A DNA stretch of 64,000 nt, from assembly GCA_050123155.1 (NCBI GenBank), contig JASFHP010000005.1:1-64000 (forward strand), read 5' to 3'. Each line of letters begins with the position of its first letter. The stretch's first letter is position 1. The notes beneath the pieces were generated by a model. It saw nothing but the letters and a program-made list of their open reading frames with translations. It was not told the origin of the DNA and made no database searches. Source of the stretch: Bathyarchaeum sp050123155. Lineage in GTDB: Archaea; Thermoproteota; Bathyarchaeia; Bathyarchaeales; Bathyarchaeaceae. The position numbers were made by a program, and so were the translations under genes. Below, piece by piece: positions 24,782 to 33,882 of this stretch.

Positions 24782-26647
24782 ATGCAAAACAAAAAACAAG
24801 TTCAGGTTTCACCTAAAATGCAGAAAGCTGTGAATAATTTCTATTTGTTTTTGGTTGCTTTGTACTTTCTGTTAGCTTCTGCACAGTTAATTAACATACT
24901 CGTCAATTTGACTGTTGGAAGCGATGTGGGCACATTTTTCGAATTCATAAACGCCTCACTAGACCGCATTATAGTCTATGCTTTAAACTTTGTAACCATG
25001 CTCTACATAACAGCAAAGCTTCGGAAGATACTGCCTGTTTTCCTAGTTTTTGCATACATTCTCGCTAGCTACTTCGTCTTTATTCAAACAGTAGACATGC
25101 TTATAATACTGATCAGTTTCGTTGCTCTGGTATGGTTTCTAACAAACCCTAGGCCATTCTCCACAATGCCGCGGAAGAAAGCGATTTCCCTTCTTGTGGT
25201 TTACCTGCTCTTGATTTTAGTCATCATTGAAGTTTCAGCGTTAATCTGCTGGTTCATCTTTCCCTTCACTCCAAAACTAGGTCAAATGGGAGCCTGCAAA
25301 TATTTAGTGGATCTGGAAACCAAAATGTTCCTCCTAACAGCTTCTCTTGCTCCAGTTTTCACACTTTTATTCCTGTTTTCATGGATAACTAAACCCTTCT
25401 TTCCCCGTTGCAACACTCTGAGGCGACTCCGCACCTTATTCACTCAAAGCAACAATCACCCAAAAAACATTTACATAAAAAAAGTCTTCTCTTTACTCCT
25501 ACTTGCTTGCCCAATCATCCTTTCTTTTCTGATCGCACTTTATCCCTTCGCACCAAGATTAAACGTGAACATGAACCCAATAGGTGTTGACTTTCCACAC
25601 TATGAAGAATGGTTAACGAAATCTGCAAATGACAATAACTTTTTCAGCGTCATTACAAGCTTCTTTTTTGAACATTCAAACCGTCCACTAAGCTTGTTCT
25701 TCATATACCTTGTAAAATCTGCCAGCGGTCTCACAGCTTCAACAGTTATCCAGTTTTCTCCCCTGATTCTATCACCTGCTTTGGTTTCCGCTGTGTACTT
25801 TTTTATGCGAGAAACAAAAACCTTGAGTAATGCTTCTTTGCTCGCCGCTTTCTTGGCAGTTTTCTCCTTTCACATTACTGTTGTAATGTACGGATTTTTG
25901 CTCTCGAATTGGATGGCACTCATCGAATTGTATCTGTTCATGGGCTTCTACTTCAGCTCTACAAGGAAAAGATCATATAACAAAATGGTGATCACCCTCT
26001 TGCTTTCCATCAGCTTACTTTTCACCCATTCATGGACCTGGGAAATGTCAATCGGAGTGCTTGCTGCATATTTGCTCCTCACCATAATTCACCATAGAAA
26101 AAACTTAACTGTCACTCGCTTCGAAATTCGGTTTCTAATCATCCTAATCTTGATTAATGTCTTAGTGTGCATTGCAAGAAATTATGTTGTAGGATTACCA
26201 GCTGGACACTTTAAGACTTTACAAGTTACCCAGAACACTGTTTCTGTAGGCGCTTTAGAATCTTTTGGATATGATTTATTCTACACTCTTTTCCATAGGA
26301 TGTACGGGCTTTTTGTGAACCCAATGGCGTTGTTGCTAGCAGTTTTAGGGAGTTTCATCATAGTCTCCGATGACACTCCTGTAAATCGGTACTTAACTGC
26401 TTGGCTGCTAGGCTCTTGCATCTTTTTTGTCTTAAGCAGCGGATGGGTGATAAAAAGTCGAATACTAGCCAATTTGCCTCTTCCCGTTTTGGAAGCAGTG
26501 GGCTTAGTTGGCATAACTAATCTGATTAAAAAATTTCTTGATCCTGACAAAACAGCATTAATCAACCTTTTGACGATATCGTTTATACTGCTGGTGGGCT
26601 TGAATTACGCTTTCAGATTCGCCTTTGAAATGGCACAACTAGCGTAA
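24782..26647 (+). CDS. GT-C-like multi-spanning membrane protein
   Basis: This 621-residue protein has about 14 hydrophobic helices. After four or five N-terminal helices comes an external loop MNPIGVDFPHYEEWLTKSAN (~265-285), with the acidic position typical of the first lumenal loop in GT-C/PMT enzymes, followed by NRPLSLFFIYLVKSASG. It probably transfers a sugar from a polyprenyl-phosphate donor outside the membrane. The ATG at 24782 is the first codon of the frame. It is oriented opposite to the flanking clusters. Confidence 0.7.
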   Translation: MQNKKQVQVSPKMQKAVNNFYLFLVALYFLLASAQLINILVNLTVGSDVGTFFEFINASLDRIIVYALNFVTMLYITAKLRKILPVFLVFAYILASYFVFIQTVDMLIILISFVALVWFLTNPRPFSTMPRKKAISLLVVYLLLILVIIEVSALICWFIFPFTPKLGQMGACKYLVDLETKMFLLTASLAPVFTLLFLFSWITKPFFPRCNTLRRLRTLFTQSNNHPKNIYIKKVFSLLLLACPIILSFLIALYPFAPRLNVNMNPIGVDFPHYEEWLTKSANDNNFFSVITSFFFEHSNRPLSLFFIYLVKSASGLTASTVIQFSPLILSPALVSAVYFFMRETKTLSNASLLAAFLAVFSFHITVVMYGFLLSNWMALIELYLFMGFYFSSTRKRSYNKMVITLLLSISLLFTHSWTWEMSIGVLAAYLLLTIIHHRKNLTVTRFEIRFLIILILINVLVCIARNYVVGLPAGHFKTLQVTQNTVSVGALESFGYDLFYTLFHRMYGLFVNPMALLLAVLGSFIIVSDDTPVNRYLTAWLLGSCIFFVLSSGWVIKSRILANLPLPVLEAVGLVGITNLIKKFLDPDKTALINLLTISFILLVGLNYAFRFAFEMAQLA

Positions 26648-26665
26648 GCGATGCTCTCGCATAAT

Positions 26666-27511
26666 TTAAGGAGCATGATACTCCAAAACGACACCATGTT
26701 CTGGATCTGCACCTACCTGATTGTTGGTTATTTCAATCGCTTCTGCTACTGACAACTTTTCTAAATACAAGACTTCAGTAAGATGTAAAATTGCAGTGTC
26801 TGAATGAGAAATTAAAACAGGCCCATTCCAAGATATGTACCCAAACGCACCTTGATTCATGAATTCTTCAATTATCAACTGATCAAGAGTTCCATCGCAA
26901 CCCATAGCTATAACAAGCGTACCGTTGAATTTTCCTGTCATGCATCTCTTTACGAAGCCCCAATTCACGGCAAAGACAGGCTGCGATTCTTCTGTTGCAT
27001 AAGCTTCTTTCACTAACTGAAACTGCTGTTCTTGCGTGTACTTCCCGACTGAGTACGGTTCTGCGGTGAAGAGGTAGAGTTGATCTTCATGTAATGCGCT
27101 ATGCATACGCAAAATGACTAGTTTGTATCCGTTTGGCACGGTCTTCAAAAAATCCACGGTTACTTCTGTTCCTTGAAAAACATCAACTTCAAATCCTGCT
27201 TCCTGCAAAGTCTCTGTTAGCGATCTAGTGAACTCGTCGTTTGGAAGAGTAACGTATAGAGCGTCAATCAAAGCTGCCTTAAGCGAGCTGTCGCCAGAGT
27301 TTTCACCGTTTTCGTTGGTTGAAGAATCAGAGCCAACAAAAGAGGTTGCCAAGTAGTATGAAACTAGAACTATGATGGAAATAATTATCAGGAGAGTGAT
27401 TATCGTGTAGATGCGCCGCATTCTTTTTTTATCTGCATAGATTTTGTGTCTGATTCCTCCGGGTTTTTTCTCAGCCATTATAAGTTTTGTGATGGAAAGC
27501 ATTTCATTCAC
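26666..27511 (-). CDS. Membrane-anchored protein with possible caspase-like (clan CD) fold
   Basis: This 281-residue protein has a basic cytoplasmic start, one membrane helix at ~33-55 and a low-complexity linker (SDSSTNENGENSGDSS). The external domain from ~78 has ALIDALYVTLPNDEFTRSLTETL, then KLVILRMHSAL with His137, TLVIAMGCDGTL with Cys205, and FGYISWNGPV. A hydrophobic strand ending in His, then a hydrophobic strand ending in Cys, is the clan CD (caspase, gingipain, clostripain) order. I cannot show that it is active. The start is uncertain among GTG 27511, ATG 27502 and ATG 27475. It is convergent with the GT-C-like gene, with 18 bp between stops. Confidence 0.6.
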   Translation of the reverse strand: MNEMLSITKLIMAEKKPGGIRHKIYADKKRMRRIYTIITLLIIISIIVLVSYYLATSFVGSDSSTNENGENSGDSSLKAALIDALYVTLPNDEFTRSLTETLQEAGFEVDVFQGTEVTVDFLKTVPNGYKLVILRMHSALHEDQLYLFTAEPYSVGKYTQEQQFQLVKEAYATEESQPVFAVNWGFVKRCMTGKFNGTLVIAMGCDGTLDQLIIEEFMNQGAFGYISWNGPVLISHSDTAILHLTEVLYLEKLSVAEAIEITNNQVGADPEHGVVLEYHAP

Positions 27512-27698
27512 TTCGCTAAAAGCTCTTTTTTACGGTCCTCTTGGGGCATATTTGTTGTATTGAGCCTAAAAAATTTTGGGTTAAATTCTGAGACAAACGC
27601 TAAACCAGTCTTCCGCCAAAAACATCAGAACCTAGACTCTTTTTGTAGCACACCTCAAACAAGAAACACAGTTGTGCGTTTGTGGTCAAGGTCCAAAG

Positions 27699-28772
27699 TT
27701 AGGCGTCACATAGTTCCTTCACAATTCTTCTTCCAGCATTACCGTCTCCAAAAGGATTCTTCCAGCTTTTGCTCTTACCAAGCATAAGCCTTGTCATCTT
27801 AACTATTTCGTCGGGTCTTGTCCCAGCTAAGACGTTTGATCCCACCTCCAGCGTTTCAGGCCTCTCAGTATTATCCCTCAAGGTTACGCAGGGAACACCG
27901 AGGATACAAGCCTCCTCCTGGATTCCACCCGAATCCGTCAGAATCAGCTTAGCCTTGTTCTCCAATCTTAGAAAGTGGAGGTACCCAACTGGTTCCATTA
28001 GGGTTACGCCTTCAGGGTTCAAGCCAAACTCGCTTATCCTTTTCTTGGCTCTGGGGTGTATGGGATAAATCACTGGAATCCCGAACTCATCATGGATGAG
28101 CCTCAAGCCGTCTAGAATTCCCTGAAACCGCTCTCTATCGTCAACGTTCTCTTGCCTATGGGCGGTGACAAGAAAGTAATCGTTGCCTTCAGCGTTCAGA
28201 TCGTCCAAAGTGTCAGATGGATCATTTAGTAATCTAGAATTTTGGATAGCAACATCCACGATGGTGTTCCCGGTCACGAATATCTTGCTGTCAGGTATTC
28301 CCTCCCTGAGAAGGTTCCGTCTAGCCCCCTCTGTGGGAGCAAAAAGGAAGTCAGACATGTGATCCGTTAACACCCTGTTCGTCTCCTCGGGCATTTCCCT
28401 GTCGTAGCTTCTCAGACCAGCCTCAACGTGACCAACCTTAACGCCTAATTTCGCTGCTGCCAGTGCACCAGCGAGGACACTGTTTGTGTCCCCCTCAACC
28501 AAGACGATGTCTGGCTTCTCCTCAACCAGAACTGTTTCCACGCCGGTGAGCATCTTGGCTGTTTCCTCAGCGTGTGTTCCAGAGCCGACATCTAGGTTGT
28601 ATTTAGGCTCAGGCATATTAAGCTCTTCAAAAAAAAGCCGGTCCATGCTATACGAATAGTGCTGTCCTGTGTGGAGAATGAAGTGGTCTAGCTCTTGGCG
28701 TTCAAGCTCCCGGATAACAGGGGACATTTTTATTATCTCGGGTCTAGTTCCAAGGATGATTGCTGCTTTCAC
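27699..28772 (-). CDS. wecB: UDP-N-acetylglucosamine 2-epimerase (non-hydrolysing)
   Basis: This enzyme interconverts UDP-GlcNAc and UDP-ManNAc. All family landmarks are present: GTRPEIIKMSPVIREL at the start, HTGQHYS, GDTNSVLAGALAAAKL, HVEAGLRSYDREMPEE, TAHRQENVDDRERF, and DSGGIQEEACILGVPCVTLR. GTG 28772 gives the usual N-terminus (MKAAIILGTRPEI) and overlaps the upstream TGA as GTGA; a GTG at 28787 is the longer option. With the dehydrogenase at 4.1 kb it would produce UDP-ManNAcA. ManNAc-type sugars are common in archaeal surface glycans. Confidence 0.93.
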   Translation of the reverse strand: MKAAIILGTRPEIIKMSPVIRELERQELDHFILHTGQHYSYSMDRLFFEELNMPEPKYNLDVGSGTHAEETAKMLTGVETVLVEEKPDIVLVEGDTNSVLAGALAAAKLGVKVGHVEAGLRSYDREMPEETNRVLTDHMSDFLFAPTEGARRNLLREGIPDSKIFVTGNTIVDVAIQNSRLLNDPSDTLDDLNAEGNDYFLVTAHRQENVDDRERFQGILDGLRLIHDEFGIPVIYPIHPRAKKRISEFGLNPEGVTLMEPVGYLHFLRLENKAKLILTDSGGIQEEACILGVPCVTLRDNTERPETLEVGSNVLAGTRPDEIVKMTRLMLGKSKSWKNPFGDGNAGRRIVKELCDA

Positions 28773-29062
28773 TTTACTCGCCTGCACCTAAAGATTACGG
28801 TTCCGCCCTCAGTATATGGCTTCCAAGGGTCAAGACATTGTAGATAAGCGTGCTCTCTGTCCTCAGGCTTAGTCAATCCCAGCTTAACGGGGTCCGCTCC
28901 TTCATCTAAGGCTACAGCGTAGTGGAGTATGACGGGGAGGGCGTGCACGCAGAGCGCATCGGTTTCATTTAGAACTATTCTTGCCCCATCGATCAAGATT
29001 CTGTCTCCAGCCTTATGAACGGGGCAAGTTCCTCTGACCTCAACCACTTCTATCTCCAACAC
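28769..29062 (-). CDS. TIGR04076-family protein
   Basis: This 97-residue protein has the family pattern: EIEVVEVRGTCPVHKAGDR, a middle ALCVHALPVILHYAVAL, and a C-terminal YLQCLDPWKPYTEGGTVIFRC. The conserved cysteines could bind a metal or cofactor; the function is unknown. It is directly upstream of wecB with a 4-bp overlap, although the family is not usually tied to sugar metabolism. Start is ATG 29062. Confidence 0.8.
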   Translation of the reverse strand: MLEIEVVEVRGTCPVHKAGDRILIDGARIVLNETDALCVHALPVILHYAVALDEGADPVKLGLTKPEDREHAYLQCLDPWKPYTEGGTVIFRCRRVK

Positions 29063-29111
29063 TCCGCCTACCTCCTTAACATATCACCAGTGCACAAAGA
29101 TGCGAAAATGT

Positions 29112-30065
29112 TTATTTGTAGTTGCTGGTTTTTTCTATCGCCTCAATAGTTGTTTTATATGTTTGGTATATTGCTTCCGCTGCAGCAGCTACTTCTGTTT
29201 TCTCTTTTGCGGAAAGAAAGCTGTAAGTAGAGCTGCCAATTAAATTTCCCACTCTGCGAGGAACACTAACAAAAACAGGTTCAGACAGTCCACCGAATTT
29301 CATGGGTGTAGCTACAGGCAAGACTTCATTTGTGTTTCTGACAATTGCCCTCACTATATCTCTGAAAGAAGCTGCTGGACCATATTCGGTGCCTCCAATA
29401 TTGTCTACGATAACTTTGGAGACAGACTTCACGTAGGAGTCGACTTCGGCTTCGTTAACGGTCTTACATACTGATTTCAAGTATTCATTAAGAGGGACTC
29501 CGTTAACTTTCGCGGTTGACCACAGGATGGTTGTATCTTTTCCGTGTTCTCCCCCCACATATCCTTCAACCGTTGACACGGGTACTTTGAGGATTCTAGC
29601 TAATCCGGACCGAAACCTTAACGATTCGAGGTTAGTTCCAGTGCTAATCACAAACTCGGCTTCAGAAAATTTTTTGCACACCATTGCCATGGCGTCAACC
29701 GGGTTCGTAATCACAACGTATTTTGCAGCCGGGTTGTTTGGCGCCGTTGTCTCCGCAACATGTTTCACTATTTGTCCGTTTTGAACCGCCAAGTCTCGTC
29801 TGCTCATCTTGACCCCCGGGGTTCTGGGCTTTCCAGCAGAAACAAGAATGATGTCGGCTCCCTTTACATCTTCGCCCCTTTCGCATGAGATGATGTCAAC
29901 ATCTAAGCTTAGACTTGCGGTTACATGTCTGAGTTCTTCGGCGAAGGCTTTTGCTAGACCTTTTTTGGTGTCGCAAACGGTTATCGTGTCTGCCAGCTCG
30001 GCGCACATTATTGTGTAGGCTGTTGGGCGTCCTACTCGTCCTGCTCCTATTTGTGCTATGTGCAA
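29112..30065 (-). CDS. Malate/lactate dehydrogenase-family oxidoreductase
   Basis: This 317-residue protein has N-terminal IAQIGAGRVGRPTAY (NAD loop), SAGKPRTPGVKMSRRDL (mobile loop with substrate arginines), TNPVDAMAMV, and GYVGGEHGKDTTILWS with the catalytic His. That is enough for a 2-hydroxyacid dehydrogenase of the LDH/MDH superfamily. Malate versus lactate versus another substrate cannot be fixed by eye. It sits between wecB and the rml-like operon in the same direction, 36 bp from rmlD. Start is ATG 30065. Confidence 0.85.
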   Translation of the reverse strand: MHIAQIGAGRVGRPTAYTIMCAELADTITVCDTKKGLAKAFAEELRHVTASLSLDVDIISCERGEDVKGADIILVSAGKPRTPGVKMSRRDLAVQNGQIVKHVAETTAPNNPAAKYVVITNPVDAMAMVCKKFSEAEFVISTGTNLESLRFRSGLARILKVPVSTVEGYVGGEHGKDTTILWSTAKVNGVPLNEYLKSVCKTVNEAEVDSYVKSVSKVIVDNIGGTEYGPAASFRDIVRAIVRNTNEVLPVATPMKFGGLSEPVFVSVPRRVGNLIGSSTYSFLSAKEKTEVAAAAEAIYQTYKTTIEAIEKTSNYK

Positions 30066-30101
30066 TTTGGTTTCCTCTCAGGGTTGTCACGAAGAGGCTT
30101 T

Positions 30102-30956
30102 CTAGACGTGACCCTTTTCGATCAAGTATTCACGAAGAGCCTCTTGCCATGTTGGCACTTCTATTCCATGTTTAGGCAGCTTTATGCTTTTGAGTGCAGA
30201 AAACCGTGGTCTTTTAGCTTTCATAGTTAGCTGTTCTGTCTTTGTTGGCGTTAAGTCGGGAGTTAAACCTGTGAATTGGAAGATTTGTTCGGCGAACTGA
30301 TACCATGAGCAGTAGCCTTTGTTTGTAGCGTGATAAACTCCGTATGGAAGCTGCTTTTCGGCGATTTCTTTTATGATTGAAGAAGCATCTTTGGTGTATG
30401 TGGGGCTCATCCACATATCGTCGATGACGGTGATGGGCTCGTTTTTCTTTGCTTTGGCTATCATCGTTTCCACAAAATTTCCTCCCTTACCGCTTGCTCC
30501 TGCCTTGCCGAATACGCTTGCTATTCTGATGATGTAGTGTTTAGAGTTTTGTTGGATGAAGTGTTCGGCGGCTAGTTTGGAGATTCCGTAAGTGTTGATG
30601 GGAGCGGGAACATCGTCTTCGGTGTAGGGTTCCTTTTTTGAGCCATCGAAAACGTAGTCTGTGCTGATTAATACGGCTGTGGCGTCTATTTCTTTGGTTA
30701 TCATTGCGACGTTTCTTGCGCCTAAAGCGTTTACGGAAAAAGTTTTCAGAGGTTCTTCTTCACATTGGTCGGTCTTGTGGAAAGCGGCGGTGTTTATGAC
30801 CATGTCGGGTTGATGCTTCCTCAGGACAAGGCAGCTGTCGTAATCTGCCACTTCAATACAATTATGGATTAAACCGACAACCTCATGTGCAACACCTAAA
30901 GTTTTTACCAAATCTGTGCCCAGTTGCCCAGTAGACCCTATAACAGCGATTTTCAT
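30102..30956 (-). CDS. rmlD: dTDP-4-dehydrorhamnose reductase
   Basis: This ~284-residue SDR starts MKIAVIGSTGQLGTDLVKTL and has ISTDYVFDGSKKEPYTE, YGISKLAAE (YxxxK intact) and IIRIASVFGKAG. It catalyses the last step of dTDP-L-rhamnose synthesis using NAD(P)H. ATG 30956 overlaps the upstream stop as ATGA and gives the family N-terminus; the longer frame to 31022 is an overlap artefact. It is the last gene of the rml-like operon. Confidence 0.9.
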   Translation of the reverse strand: MKIAVIGSTGQLGTDLVKTLGVAHEVVGLIHNCIEVADYDSCLVLRKHQPDMVINTAAFHKTDQCEEEPLKTFSVNALGARNVAMITKEIDATAVLISTDYVFDGSKKEPYTEDDVPAPINTYGISKLAAEHFIQQNSKHYIIRIASVFGKAGASGKGGNFVETMIAKAKKNEPITVIDDMWMSPTYTKDASSIIKEIAEKQLPYGVYHATNKGYCSWYQFAEQIFQFTGLTPDLTPTKTEQLTMKAKRPRFSALKSIKLPKHGIEVPTWQEALREYLIEKGHV

Positions 30957-31969
30957 AAGATTACACCATTGATTTCCGTGTCTCGAAGAAACTTTTGCAT
31001 CTCCAATAGATGCTTGTACCACTTGACAGTGATTGTCCGTGGATCATCAGGGTTTAATCGTTCTTCTTTAAGGGCATCGAACACATTTTTTGCTCCTTTC
31101 TTGATTGTGGTCTGTGGTTTGAAGTTTAGGGTTTCTTTGATTTTGCTGAAGCTTACTCTATAGCTTCGGGTGTCGGGATCGCCGTACCACTCATAGTTGA
31201 AGGGCAGATTGCATGCTTCTGCCACCAGTTTGGCTAGGTCGAAGATTTGTATGTTCTGTTCGTTGCAACCTACGTTGAAGATTTGACCATTAACGACTTC
31301 AGGTTCTGCTTCTAAGACTTTGATAAATGCTTTTGAGGTGTCTTTTATGTTTACGAAGGGGCGCCACTGTTTCCCGTCTCTCATGATTGGGATTTTTCCG
31401 TTTCTGTAGTAGCCTAGAGTCATGCCGTTGATGGCTAAGTCAAACCTCATTCTGTACGAAAACCCATAAACCGTAGCCTGCCGGAGAACTGTCGCCGAGA
31501 AAGTTTTGTCGGCAAGTGGCAAGACATCCTTTTCCGCCATCATGTTGGCTTTCGCGTAAGTTGTCAAAGGATTCAAACCCGATTCTTCGGTGATAATCCC
31601 CTCTTGAAAGCCGTACACGCTGCAGGTGCTGGCTAAAACGTACTTTTTGATGCCGTATTTTTTGGCGAGGCTGGCTACTCTAACTCTTCCCTTGTAGTTT
31701 ATGTCTAGCGTTTTTTGGGGTTCAAGTTCACCACTGGGGTCGTTAGAGAGGGCTGCTAGATCAAAGACTGCATCTACATCTTTCAGGATTTCCGGATTAA
31801 AAAATCGGATATCGTCTTTAACAAGGGTTATTTTATTAGCTATGTCTTTTATCGAATCGGTTCCGAAGAAGAGGCGGTCTAGGCAGGTTACGTTGTAGCC
31901 CTTTTCCAGCAGGATTCTGGACAATACAGAGCCTATGTAGCCTGCTCCGCCAGTCACTAACACATTCAT
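30953..31969 (-). CDS. Extended SDR in the rmlB position, not a canonical dehydratase
   Basis: This 338-residue NAD-dependent epimerase/dehydratase relative has VLVTGGAGYIGSVLSRILL, LAALSNDPSG, STCSVYG, and RQATVYGFSYRMRFD. Two active-site features differ from RmlB: the TDE triad is STCS here, and the YxxxK motif reads YAKAN, so the lysine is an asparagine. It therefore probably does not dehydrate dTDP-glucose in the standard way; it may be an epimerase of altered mechanism or a different SDR. The gene is translationally coupled to rmlD (ATGA) and follows rmlC by 14 bp. Confidence 0.8.
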   Translation of the reverse strand: MNVLVTGGAGYIGSVLSRILLEKGYNVTCLDRLFFGTDSIKDIANKITLVKDDIRFFNPEILKDVDAVFDLAALSNDPSGELEPQKTLDINYKGRVRVASLAKKYGIKKYVLASTCSVYGFQEGIITEESGLNPLTTYAKANMMAEKDVLPLADKTFSATVLRQATVYGFSYRMRFDLAINGMTLGYYRNGKIPIMRDGKQWRPFVNIKDTSKAFIKVLEAEPEVVNGQIFNVGCNEQNIQIFDLAKLVAEACNLPFNYEWYGDPDTRSYRVSFSKIKETLNFKPQTTIKKGAKNVFDALKEERLNPDDPRTITVKWYKHLLEMQKFLRDTEINGVIL

Positions 31970-31983
31970 CAGTTATTCTTTTC

Positions 31984-32499
31984 CTACTTGTAGGGTACTC
32001 TGAACCAGTCCCATGGTTTGCCCACGCGAGGATCGTTTTTGTTGCCGTTTATTTCTGTGGGAATTACGGTCTGGTCGTTCCATGGTTTGCGATGTTCATC
32101 TGGATTCTTGTAGTCATAGAGTCTGTTAACGAAATACACCGTTAAAGACGGCTCGCTGCTGACGGTTTTTGTTCCATGCAAGTATTTGCCAGGTATTCTT
32201 ACTACAGTTGGTTTTTCGCCGCTGGCTATTACTTCAGCCATTTTTCCGGTTTTTTCGTCGTATGCGCAGATTTTCATTGCTCCCTTTAGCACTAGAAAGT
32301 GGTCTACCTGTCCTCTCAAATGTTTGTGCCAGGCTCTGACCACGTTGGGGTAGCTGTAGCTCAGGTTTGCCTGTGTTATCTGTTCGTCTTCAAAGAATTC
32401 TTTCCAGTCTTGCCGGAAGGCTTCAGCAAAGAAGCCTCGTTCGTCAGGCAACAAATTTATCTCGTATGTTTTTACTCCGTCTAGAGCATATTCTTTCAT
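31984..32499 (-). CDS. rmlC: dTDP-4-dehydrorhamnose 3,5-epimerase-like cupin
   Basis: This 171-residue RmlC-type jelly roll starts GVKTYEINLLPDERGFFAEA, has VRAWHKHLRGQVDHFLVLKGAM carrying the active-site-region histidines, and ends YFVNRLYDYKNPDEHRKPW. The usual GLHFQ motif is replaced by WHKHLRG, as in diverged archaeal members, so another sugar epimerase or isomerase activity is possible. It overlaps rmlA by 4 bp (ATGA). Confidence 0.85.
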   Translation of the reverse strand: MKEYALDGVKTYEINLLPDERGFFAEAFRQDWKEFFEDEQITQANLSYSYPNVVRAWHKHLRGQVDHFLVLKGAMKICAYDEKTGKMAEVIASGEKPTVVRIPGKYLHGTKTVSSEPSLTVYFVNRLYDYKNPDEHRKPWNDQTVIPTEINGNKNDPRVGKPWDWFRVPYK

Positions 32500-33554
32500 A
32501 TTTCAACCTCCGAATAGTCACCTACATGAAGTTTTAAGCAGCCATTCCTATTGCCTCTGGTTATTTTAGCGTTTTTCCCTATTAGACTCTCTTCCAGCCT
32601 ATCAACGCCAGTTATCTCTGCGTTCTCTAAGATTACACTGTACTCAATAGAGCTGTCAACGATTTTTGTTCCGTCACCTATGCTTGTGTACGGTCCAATG
32701 AAAGAGTTTTCTATATCACAGCCGTCACCAATGAAGCACGGTCCCCTAACAGTGGAGTTAACTACCTTTGCGTTTTCTTGGATAGTGACTCTTCCTTCAA
32801 TTTTGCTTTCTTGGACTACGCCTTTGATTTCTCGTTTTGTGTATTCGTCTAGAGCTTTTGCGTTGGCTGTTAGTATGTCATCCTTTTTTCCTGTGTCCAG
32901 CCACCAAGTGTTTAGGATTTCTGCTTTTATTTTGAAGCCCATGTTTATCATTTCTTGTATGGCGTCTGTGATTTCAAGTTCGCCTCTCCATGAGGGCTTT
33001 ATCTTGTCTATGGCTTTGAAAATGTTTGTTGAAAAGATGTAGGTGCCGACTATGGCGAGGTTTGATGGGGTGTCTTTTGGTTTTTCAACTAATTTTATAA
33101 TGTTGGCTTTTTCATCCAAGGTTGCTACGCCAAACTTTGTCGGGTCATCTACAGGCTTTAGGAGGATGAGGGCATCCATCTTTTCTTTTTTGAATTTTTG
33201 TACAAAAGCGGTTAATCCTTGTCCTTGCAGGTTATCGCCTAAGCACATGATGAAGCTTTCTTCGCCTAAGAAGGGCTTGGCTGTTTTTACGGCGTGAGCT
33301 AGACCTAAGGGTTCTTGGGTGATGTAGGTGACGTCAAATGCCCATTCTGTTCCGTCTTTAACATATTCTTTTACGTAGTGTCCAGTTTCTGGAGCGATTA
33401 TTATCCCGATTTGGGTGATGTCTGTTTCGGCTACTTGGTCGAGAACATAGCCTAGAACAGGTTTGTTGGCTAGAGGAATCAGTTGCTTAGCTAATGTGAA
33501 GGTTAATGGTCGAAGTCTGGTTCCTCTGCCACCACTCAATACTAAAGCTTTCAA
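32496..33554 (-). CDS. rmlA: Glucose-1-phosphate thymidylyltransferase, long archaeal form
   Basis: The nucleotidyltransferase domain is LKALVLSGGRGTRLRPLT, then EDSF-like MCLGDNLQGQG and VVEKP-like KLVEKPKDTPSN. The last ~110 residues form a left-handed beta-helix of hexapeptide repeats (VNSTVRGPCFIGDGCDIENS). It makes dTDP-glucose (or a UDP analogue) from glucose-1-phosphate. The UUG at 33554, about 6 nt after GGTG, gives the typical N-terminus; a UUG at 33566 is the longer alternative. First gene of the rml-like operon. Confidence 0.88.
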   Translation of the reverse strand: MKALVLSGGRGTRLRPLTFTLAKQLIPLANKPVLGYVLDQVAETDITQIGIIIAPETGHYVKEYVKDGTEWAFDVTYITQEPLGLAHAVKTAKPFLGEESFIMCLGDNLQGQGLTAFVQKFKKEKMDALILLKPVDDPTKFGVATLDEKANIIKLVEKPKDTPSNLAIVGTYIFSTNIFKAIDKIKPSWRGELEITDAIQEMINMGFKIKAEILNTWWLDTGKKDDILTANAKALDEYTKREIKGVVQESKIEGRVTIQENAKVVNSTVRGPCFIGDGCDIENSFIGPYTSIGDGTKIVDSSIEYSVILENAEITGVDRLEESLIGKNAKITRGNRNGCLKLHVGDYSEVEI

Positions 33555-33566
33555 GGTTGGCACCAA

Positions 33567-33653
33567 GAGAATAATGCTATTCTTGTGGTTACGCTTTAAA
33601 GTTTTGTTGACGTTTCTTACTTGCAGAATTCTTAAAGGACTATAGGGGGATTT
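33567..33653. other. Divergent intergenic region upstream of rmlA
   Basis: Part of the 316-bp gap between rmlA and the GT-C-like gene at 33883. The rmlA promoter should lie here. The rest of the gap (33654-33871) holds two tiny overlapping reading frames listed separately. Confidence 0.4.
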
Positions 33654-33871
33654 GTGTTGGCAGAAATTGTGGAGAACTTTGAGGTTAGAAACAAAATTCA
33701 GGTTTTAGATGTCCGCTCCCATGCAGGGGAGATGCTAACTATTGGCATTTTGCTTCTAAGGTTTCTTTCAGATGTTTTGGTTCTTGGGTTATGAATCGAT
33801 TTTTTGAAAAAATGAAATTTAATTACAATCTGGATGAGACTACAGTCATCATCACAAACGTCGGACCGTAA
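33654..33871 (+). pseudogene. Two tiny overlapping ORFs, probably a frameshifted small gene
   Basis: A GTG at 33654, preceded by GGGGGAT, opens a 46-codon frame (EIVENFEVRNKIQVLDVRSH, then a hydrophobic end) stopping at TGA 33792-33794. ATG 33791 overlaps that stop as ATGA and opens 26 codons ending VIITNVGP at TAA 33871. Both segments look protein-like. A one-base shift would fuse them into a ~72-residue protein, so this is either a broken gene or a coupled pair of micro-ORFs ahead of the GT-C-like gene. I do not recognise the family. Confidence 0.4.
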
Positions 33872-33882
33872 AGCTTATAGAA

